64,000 nt of DNA from Natranaerovirga hydrolytica (GTDB lineage: Bacteria; Bacillota; Clostridia; Lachnospirales; DSM-24629), in NCBI RefSeq assembly GCF_004339095.1, contig NZ_SMGQ01000012.1, positions 1 to 64,000 of the forward strand, in the 5' to 3' direction. Below, one piece after another: positions 56,125-61,605 of the stretch. The translations under genes were made by a program, and so were the position numbers. The notes beneath the pieces are model-generated. The model searched no databases. It saw only the letters and a list, made by a program, of their open reading frames with translations, and was not told the origin of the DNA. Every line of letters begins with the position of its first letter. Position 1 is the stretch's first letter.

Positions 56125-56379
56125 ATGAGTAAAAATCATAAAGAAATAGACTGGGATAAAGTTATTAAGTTGTTTAATAAATACCCTGGAACCATTAAAA
56201 GCTTTTGTAATGAACAAGAGATAAGCACCCATCAACTGTATTATCAAAGAAAAAAGAATGAATTACTAGATAAAAGCCCTATCAAAATCCAAATAGATAA
56301 AGCCATTTTACATATAGAAAATCGAATAGATGAAAATAATTTCTCCACTATTGTAAAGGTATTAGCAGCATCATGTTAA
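56125..56379 (+). CDS. IS66-family accessory protein TnpA-like
   Basis: 84 residues, ATG after AGGAGG. A helix-turn-helix-like N-terminus (WDKVIKLFNKYPGTIKSFCNEQEISTHQLYYQRKK) precedes a short beta region ending KVLAASC, like the small TnpA of IS66 elements. TnpB, which normally follows, is missing. Its last 7 bases overlap the next start codon. Confidence 0.75.
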   Translation: MSKNHKEIDWDKVIKLFNKYPGTIKSFCNEQEISTHQLYYQRKKNELLDKSPIKIQIDKAILHIENRIDENNFSTIVKVLAASC

Positions 56380-57131
56380 ATCTAAAATTATCTCTAAAGT
56401 ATAACTATGCCCTGCCTTTATATCGTCAAGAAAACTATTTTAAGATGATGAATGTAGAATTATCAAGACAGACATTATCCAACTGGGTAGTAAAGGCTTC
56501 AGTAGCCTTTGAACCCTTTTATAAACGATTAAAAGAAGAACTTCTAAAAAGCTCTTATATACAAGCAGATGAAACAGTCGTAAAGGTAATAAAAGAAGAT
56601 GGCAAAGACGCAAAATCCCAAAAGTACATGTGGTTGTATAAAACAGGAGCATCAAAAAAGCCAATCATCTTATACGACTATCAAAAGACCAGATCAAGCT
56701 CTTGTCCAAAGAACTTTTTAAAGGGATTTAGGGGATACCTTCAAACAGATGGATATGAAGGATATAACAAGGTAGAAAACGTCAAGTGGATATCTTGTTT
56801 AGCTCATATAAGAAGAAAATTCTATGACATAGTAATAACCTTAGATGCTGAAGCCAAAAAACAATCAAGAGCAGTAATAGGGCTTAATTATTGTACCAAA
56901 CTATATAACATAGAAAAAGAAATTAAAGAAACATACGAAGGCCAAGAAGATTACTATGAAAAAAGGTATGAAATAAGATTAGAAAAAGCAGAACCTATTA
57001 TAAATGAATTTATTAAATTTATAGAAAAAGATTTGCCAAATGCCATACCAGAAGATAGTTTAACATCTATTTTACCTTGGTCTAAATATCTACCAGCTGA
57101 CTTAAAAGTAAGAGCCCTTGAGAAGAATTAA
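56373..57131 (+). pseudogene. IS66-family transposase TnpC, internally deleted
   Basis: 252 residues. The visible part starts inside TnpC (YNYALPLYRQENYFKMM), includes the core YIQADETVVKV and GYLQTDGYEGYN with HIRRKFYD, then ends with the IS66 C-terminal ILPWSKYLPADLKV segment. The long N-terminal coiled-coil/zinc part is missing. So is the block normally holding the NRAENSIRP catalytic Glu. With TnpB also absent, this looks like an internally deleted, inactive IS66 copy. Confidence 0.8.
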
Positions 57132-57154
57132 AATTTAGGGGCTCTTTAGTTTTA
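57110..57154 (+). terminator. Terminator at the end of the IS66 remnant
   Basis: AAGAGCCC (57110-57117) and GGGCTCTT (57139-57146) form the stem, followed by TAGTTTTA. It overlaps the last codons of the truncated TnpC frame. Confidence 0.65.
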
Positions 57155-57310
57155 TTCACTTATCAAAGGTCAAAAGTTATTATAGGGATATTATATTCTT
57201 CTTTTGGATGAAATGGTATACGGTGAATATTTGACGGTTACCTATAAAGTAAAAGGATATTGCAGAGAAATATATTTGGACACTAAGAAAAAGCCTTGAT
57301 GTGACAAGAC

Positions 57311-57460
57311 TTAAAAAGGATCATCATCTTCACTTAAGAAAAAATCCATATCCAGAAGATCGTTATCTGACATTTTTTGACTGTCCTTAACTGACATACC
57401 TTCTGGAGGGTTTTGAATATATTTTTGACGCAACTCTTCGATATCAGATTTATTACTCAT
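57311..57460 (-). CDS. Small acidic protein (49 residues), unrecognised
   Basis: On the minus strand an ATG at 57458-57460 follows GGAGGTTGTCTT, a strong ribosome site. The protein begins MSNKSDIEELRQKYIQNPPE, has GMSVKDSQKMSDNDLLDMDFF and ends SEDDDPF, then TAA. Good SD, natural codon use and an amphipathic, acidic composition argue that it is a real gene. I do not recognise the family. It lies between the IS66 remnant and the Abi locus on the opposite strand. The region 57155-57310 beside it shows nothing supportable. Confidence 0.6.
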   Translation of the reverse strand: MSNKSDIEELRQKYIQNPPEGMSVKDSQKMSDNDLLDMDFFLSEDDDPF

Positions 57461-57570
57461 AAGACAACCTCCACTGCTTTTTTATTATTATAACAGTGGT
57501 AAGACATTATAAAAAGGTTATGATGAATTAATTATCTTTTTATATTTTTCGAAGAGAGGTTTATTTTTCT

Positions 57571-57657
57571 GACTTTCCACTGATTTCTGATTCAGTAGAA
57601 GAAATCTTTGCTCGTCCTAAACCATTGGTAAAAGACCATATCGAAAGTATAGCATAA
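57571..57657 (+). pseudogene. C-terminal remnant of an unidentified gene
   Basis: An open segment reads DFPLISDSVEEIFARPKPLV and KDHIESIA before TAA at 57655-57657. There is no start codon or ribosome site, so it is a tail left from a lost gene. Family unknown. Confidence 0.3.
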
Positions 57658-57684
57658 CAATTTTTATATTAGCAAGGTGGTTTT

Positions 57685-57760
57685 AAATTAATTGACTTGA
57701 TAAGCTAATTAATATAATATTTATTTAAGGAAAAATCGGTTCGCCCGATTTGCAATAGCG
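57685..57760 (+). repeat. Promoter-hairpin element, upstream copy
   Basis: About 91% identical to 58732-58808. It contains TTGACT (57692-57697), TAATAT (57715-57720, spacer 17) and the hairpin AAATCGG-TTCGC-CCGATTT (57733-57751), and ends GCAATAGCG. Similarity stops there, so the second hairpin of the downstream copy is missing. It supplies the promoter and 5' leader of the Abi gene. Its first bases still encode FKLIDLIS-stop, which resembles the Abi C-terminus FEKLIDIIS-stop. Confidence 0.8.
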
Positions 57761-57816
57761 ATTAATTGATGTAAGATAAGTATTGAACCAGCTCATGCGT
57801 AGGGAGGTGATATCTG

Positions 57817-58755
57817 GTGGAGCAAAAGACAAGTCAAGTTCTAAAGAGAAAGCTAGGCTTTGATGAGATGATAGATCATTTAGTTCAAAAAGATATAAAA
57901 TTTGAATTGATTTCAAAGGAAGAAGCGAAGAATATTCTTCAAACATCAAATTATTTCTATAAAATCACCGCCTACAGAAAAAATTTCGAGAAGAATAAAT
58001 TTGCCAAGTATGTTAATTTGGATTTTAAGCTATTAAAAGATCTTTCAACTATTGATATGCGTCTTCGATATTTAGTCCTACAGATGTGTCTAGATATAGA
58101 GCATGTTGTAAAGACACAGATTTTGACTGATATTACTAATGATTCAACTGAAGATGGTTACAGTATTGTAGCTGATTACTTGGCTCATGATAAAAGCTCA
58201 ATACAAGATTATATGAAAGCCTTGAATAAGGAAAGTCATTATAATTATGGATTGTATGTAAAGCACCATACAAATCCACCTATTTGGGTTTTATTTGAGG
58301 TTATGACCTTTGGGGCTTTTGTAAAGTTTGTGGAGTATTATTATCCCAGGAAAAACAAGCCATCTGCGTACAAGGAAATTCAACAGATTCTAAGATACGT
58401 AAAAAACATTAGAAACACAGCTGCTCATAATAGTCCCATTTTAATGGATATAACAAAAAGTGGGCAAATTAATCCTCAAAGGATCGTTAAACCGATTACA
58501 GAATTTGTTAAACAAACAGGTCTATCTCAATCGGCTAGAACAAAGAGGTTGTCAAATCGAAAAATTCATGACTTAACTGTACTTATTTATGTTTATTCTA
58601 CATATATTAATAGTGAAGGCATGAAAGCTTCGCGCTATGAGGAGTTCAAAAAAATATTAAATCGTGCTCAACGCTTGAAAAATGAGTATAATAATCATGA
58701 TTCATTAATTGCGGTATATAAGTATTTTGAAAAATTGATTGACATCATAAGCTAA
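57817..58755 (+). CDS. AbiD/AbiF-family HEPN abortive-infection protein (Abi_2)
   Basis: 312 residues, GTG start after AGGGAGGTGA. The N-terminal part FDEMIDHLVQKDIKFE, ILQTSNYFYKITAYRKNF and LRYLVLQMCLDIEHVVKT is the Abi_2 family pattern. The HEPN catalytic motif RNTAAH (Arg199 to His204) lies in KNIRNTAAHNSP. AbiF-type proteins are HEPN toxins; published work links them to a conserved ncRNA acting as antitoxin and to the ancestry of Cas13. Here the gene lies between two near-identical promoter-hairpin elements, and a predicted small RNA follows its stop codon. Confidence 0.87.
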   Translation: MEQKTSQVLKRKLGFDEMIDHLVQKDIKFELISKEEAKNILQTSNYFYKITAYRKNFEKNKFAKYVNLDFKLLKDLSTIDMRLRYLVLQMCLDIEHVVKTQILTDITNDSTEDGYSIVADYLAHDKSSIQDYMKALNKESHYNYGLYVKHHTNPPIWVLFEVMTFGAFVKFVEYYYPRKNKPSAYKEIQQILRYVKNIRNTAAHNSPILMDITKSGQINPQRIVKPITEFVKQTGLSQSARTKRLSNRKIHDLTVLIYVYSTYINSEGMKASRYEEFKKILNRAQRLKNEYNNHDSLIAVYKYFEKLIDIIS

Positions 58756-58808
58756 TTAGTGTAATATTTCTTTAAGGAAAAAATCGGTTCGCCCGATTTG
58801 CAATAGCG
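58732..58808 (+). repeat. Promoter-hairpin element, downstream copy
   Basis: Second copy of the element at 57685. It overlaps the last eight codons of the Abi gene. TTGACA at 58739-58744 and TAATAT at 58762-58767 with a 17-bp spacer form a better promoter than in the upstream copy. Differences to the upstream copy are seven in 77 bases by eye. Confidence 0.82.
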
Positions 58809-58868
58809 GAGTCTTACTTCGCTTAAGTTTATAATTTATGGCATCTGTTTATCGCAGGTGCCTTTTTT
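58774..58868 (+). ncRNA. Predicted small RNA next to the Abi gene (candidate RNA antitoxin)
   Basis: From the promoter at 58739-58767 a transcript would start near 58774. It holds three stems: AAATCGG/CCGATTT with loop TTCGC (58781-58799); AGCGGAGT/ACTTCGCT with loop CTT (58805-58823, one G-U); and GGCATCTG/CAGGTGCC (58840-58862, one G-U) followed by TTTTTT (58863-58868), an intrinsic terminator. About 95 nt, no ORF. Own promoter plus terminator and position fit the ncRNA partners described for AbiF. Expression is not shown by sequence. Confidence 0.75.
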
Positions 58869-58972
58869 ATTTTGAAAAAATGCATTTTTTTAGAAAAAAC
58901 CACCAAGATATAATCTTAATTCGGTATAGTTCCGAGGTTAGAGGGAATCTAGGTGAGTTTTTTTGCCCCAAA

Positions 58973-59191
58973 TTAACTTTTTTCTTGATTACAGCTAGTT
59001 TTATGAATCTTAAATTGTTTAACTGTATAACTTGGTACTAAACCATATTTTTTCATTATACGTCCAATTCGTTTTCTTGAAACAATATAATCATCTTCTT
59101 TAAGTTTTTTCTTTATCTTTCGTGTTCTATAATTGTTTTTACTTTTTCTAAAGATCTCTATTATTAAATTTTCAAGAGCTGTACACTTCAA
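58973..59191 (-). pseudogene. IS3-family OrfB fragment
   Basis: The minus-strand frame reads NNYRTRKIKKKLKEDDYIVS and RKRIGRIMKKYGLVPSYTVKQ, the HTH_21 region near the N-terminus of IS3 OrfB. The rest of OrfB, including the DDE core, is absent on the C-terminal side, and OrfA is absent. It is unrelated in detail to the intact IS3 at 52289. It is a remnant of an old insertion beside the Abi locus. Confidence 0.75.
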
Positions 59192-59244
59192 AAATTAAAT
59201 CCGAGTCATTTTGGACATAACTTATAGATTAAAAAACAAAAAAC

Positions 59245-59273
59245 AACTCTAATTCTTAATTGGAATTAGAGTT
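59245..59273 (+). other. Long inverted repeat next to dispersed repeat B
   Basis: AACTCTAATTC (59245-59255) and GAATTAGAGTT (59263-59273) form a perfect 11-bp stem with a 7-base loop. The right arm overlaps the start of repeat copy B. It may be a terminator or mobile-element end. Confidence 0.5.
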
Positions 59274-59339
59274 TATATTAGTTGATTTGAAGTTTTGTAA
59301 AAATGGAGACACAAATAAACCTATTTTGTCAAATAGACT
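59265..59339 (+). repeat. Dispersed repeat, copy B
   Basis: Copy of the 78-bp segment at 54935-55012, ending in the identical stretch CTATTTTGTCAAATAGACT, which itself holds the short palindrome CTATTTTGTCAAATAG. About 4.3 kb separates the copies. Confidence 0.6.
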
Positions 59340-59368
59340 GTAAGCGATTAATAGCTCACGTTTGAGAT

Positions 59369-59602
59369 TTGCATAATAAACCGAGGGAGAAATCTATAAA
59401 GTTTTTTCCTACAATAAGTTATGAAGCATTAGATAGTATACCATTATACCTGTATATGGGTGAGGACGATTTAGAAGCGTTATATGAGAGAGAAGTAACG
59501 CGTAACGATGCAATGCCAAGGGCATTAGTGATAGGAGATGATTCAGACAATAGAAAAAGTGTTGAGGTTAGGTTTAGAGGAAATTCGTCAAGGTATTTAT
59601 AA
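59369..59602 (+). pseudogene. CotH-like protein fragment
   Basis: The frame from 59369 reads PLYLYMGEDDLEALYEREVT and then SVEVRFRGNSSRYL before TAA. This matches the N-terminal part of CotH kinase-family surface proteins, where RFRGNSSRY is followed by a Lys-rich catalytic region. Here the protein stops right after it. A further piece in the 59610-59700 stretch (KITAEITLNGKHQLIVIEQ) may be the tail of the same gene. It is decayed, with no start or kinase core. Confidence 0.6.
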
Positions 59603-59786
59603 AAAAATCTTTTAGAATCTCAAGTTAATCCTTACTCAAATAAAATTACAGCAGAAATAACTTTAAATGGTAAGCATCAGCTTATCGTAATAGAACAATA
59701 ATTAAAGACATAAAAAAAGGGATTGGTATATTATAAGAAATAAGGTATATTGTATATAACGAAGTGCAATAGGAGATGTTTTTACA

Positions 59787-61238
59787 ATGAAAGTATTTAT
59801 TAACAAATACTTAAATTTTAAGTGCTTAATACGTAGTTCGATAACCAACCATAAAACATTTACAATAGTCGGTTTTTCTTTGTTTTTTGGTTGGCTTTTA
59901 GCAGTTCCTTTTGAAGGACAAGTATTATATAGACTGGTAGACAATACAAAAACAGAAGGCCCTTTATACAATACCATAGCTATGATAGCTCATTTTTTAG
60001 GTTTGTTTTTGAGTGGGTTTTTTATAAAAAAGAAAAAGGTAGCTAAAATGATCATGGTTATAGCTACAGTAGGTTGTATAGCCGGAAGTCTTATTTTTTT
60101 TCTAGAATATTCATATCTTTGGAATGTAGCACTGATTGTCATATCATTTTTATCAGGATTATTTGTAGCTTGTTGGGGATATTACTTTAAAATTTTGACA
60201 AGTACCAGTCAGCGGTTAAAAATTGCTGCGGATGTTATTATATATTCTAATATGATGATGATGGTTATTAATGTATTAGCCATTAATGTGTCAGCATTGT
60301 TTGCATTGGCTCTATCTATTATGGCCTTATGTGGTGCTTTATTCTTAACACTAAGGTTAGAAAATCAATTAGAGGACAGTTCCAATGTAATGGAGATTAA
60401 ACACAAAACAATTAGTCAAAGAGTGAGTCTAATGCCACTTATAATGTTGAGTGTGTTTGTTTTAATTATTACAATCAACTCAGGATTAATGTATCAAGTT
60501 GTGAATCCAAAGTTCTCTCATTTTGAGTTGGTTACAACCTATTATTGGATAGTGCCGTACATTGCAGTAATATTCATCATTCGGAATTTGCCTTCTAAAA
60601 TCAATTTATCTTATCTATTATATGTGGCTTTAGCTATGATTGGCATTTCATATATATCATTTATGTTAATGGATCGGTCTGTTAGCAGTTATTTTATTAT
60701 AAACACGTTAATGTTAGGTGCGTTGGGTGTGTTTGATTTGTTTTGGTGGAGTATTTTAGGAAGTTTTTTTGATTATTATGATAATCCTGTTCAAGTATGG
60801 GGAGTAGGCTTAGCGATGAATGTGCTAGGCATATCAATTGGCGGTATTATCGGTGGATGGATCATGTCTAATGAACAATCCCACAATACATCTATTATTG
60901 CTTTGGTCGTTGTCTTAATGGCTATGATGATATTGCCCATTCTTCATAATCAACTAGGAAAAGTCCTTAAAAACCATGTGTTTATAATGCAGTTTTCGGG
61001 TTTGCAAGGGGCAGAGCAGAATAACACTTTATTAGATTTAAAAGAAAAACATCAGTTAACAGATAGAGAAATAGAAATTATTGAACGGGTGCTTCGCGGC
61101 TATACATATAAAGCAATTTCAGGTGATTTGTATATTAGTGAGAATACAATTAAATATCATACAAAGAATATCTACCAAAAGCTTCATATTAAAAGTAAAA
61201 TGGAGTTAATCAAGTTATTTTCAAAAGATAAAGACTAA
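59787..61238 (+). CDS. Membrane-bound LuxR-family transcriptional regulator
   Basis: 483 residues, ATG after TAGGAGATG. About 12 membrane segments in an MFS-like arrangement fill residues 20-400. The last ~65 residues form a LuxR-type DNA-binding domain: HQLTDREIEIIERVLRGYTYKAIS, then ISENTIKYHTKNIYQKLHIKSK. This fusion of a transporter-like sensor and an HTH occurs in several anaerobes, and the ligand is unknown. The next gene is a large SLH surface protein on the same strand, a plausible target. Confidence 0.88.
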   Translation: MKVFINKYLNFKCLIRSSITNHKTFTIVGFSLFFGWLLAVPFEGQVLYRLVDNTKTEGPLYNTIAMIAHFLGLFLSGFFIKKKKVAKMIMVIATVGCIAGSLIFFLEYSYLWNVALIVISFLSGLFVACWGYYFKILTSTSQRLKIAADVIIYSNMMMMVINVLAINVSALFALALSIMALCGALFLTLRLENQLEDSSNVMEIKHKTISQRVSLMPLIMLSVFVLIITINSGLMYQVVNPKFSHFELVTTYYWIVPYIAVIFIIRNLPSKINLSYLLYVALAMIGISYISFMLMDRSVSSYFIINTLMLGALGVFDLFWWSILGSFFDYYDNPVQVWGVGLAMNVLGISIGGIIGGWIMSNEQSHNTSIIALVVVLMAMMILPILHNQLGKVLKNHVFIMQFSGLQGAEQNNTLLDLKEKHQLTDREIEIIERVLRGYTYKAISGDLYISENTIKYHTKNIYQKLHIKSKMELIKLFSKDKD

Positions 61239-61271
61239 GTATATTCAGTGGGTAATACAATATTCTATCAG

Positions 61272-61311
61272 AAAAAGAGAGGTGACTTCTTTGAGAAGGC
61301 CTCTCTTTTTT
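61272..61311 (+). terminator. Terminator after the LuxR-type regulator gene
   Basis: AAAAAGAGAGG and CCTCTCTTTTT form an 11-bp stem with extra pairing inside the loop and a T-run. The stretch 61312-61605 after it has only a strong AGGAGGTG followed by a 9-codon frame (61473-61502) and no other supportable gene. Confidence 0.85.
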
Positions 61312-61605
61312 GCTTGGAAGAAGATAGTAGTGGAAAGCTTCTAATAGATTGGCTTTGAGTACTGCACTACCTACTTTGTGTAGGTTGGATTTTGCCCTAA
61401 CTATCTCTTTTGTGTGTGTGAATTCCTGCAAAAAATAGATATATTAACCATATATCATTTATAGGAGGTGTCATGATAAGACAATCAATAAAGTTTAAAT
61501 GAGATTGAGAATAAAGAGAGAGGCTTTATTCAAGTTTATAATTATTGGCAGCAAGACAAAAGTTTAGTTTATTAAAGAAAATAAAAAAAGGGGGCATTAT
61601 TGCTA

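Noticed and set aside
57685-58808. CRISPR-like repeats around the Abi gene
   Set aside because: Only two copies, 76 bp long, with promoter signals and a whole gene between them. Not a CRISPR array.
58838-59041. 67-residue plus-strand ORF after the Abi gene
   Set aside because: It starts inside the predicted terminator stem of the small RNA and overlaps the IS3 fragment on the other strand. No SD.
61473-61502. Nine-codon frame after a strong AGGAGGTG
   Set aside because: Could be a leader peptide or the start of a frameshifted small gene, but nothing else supports it.
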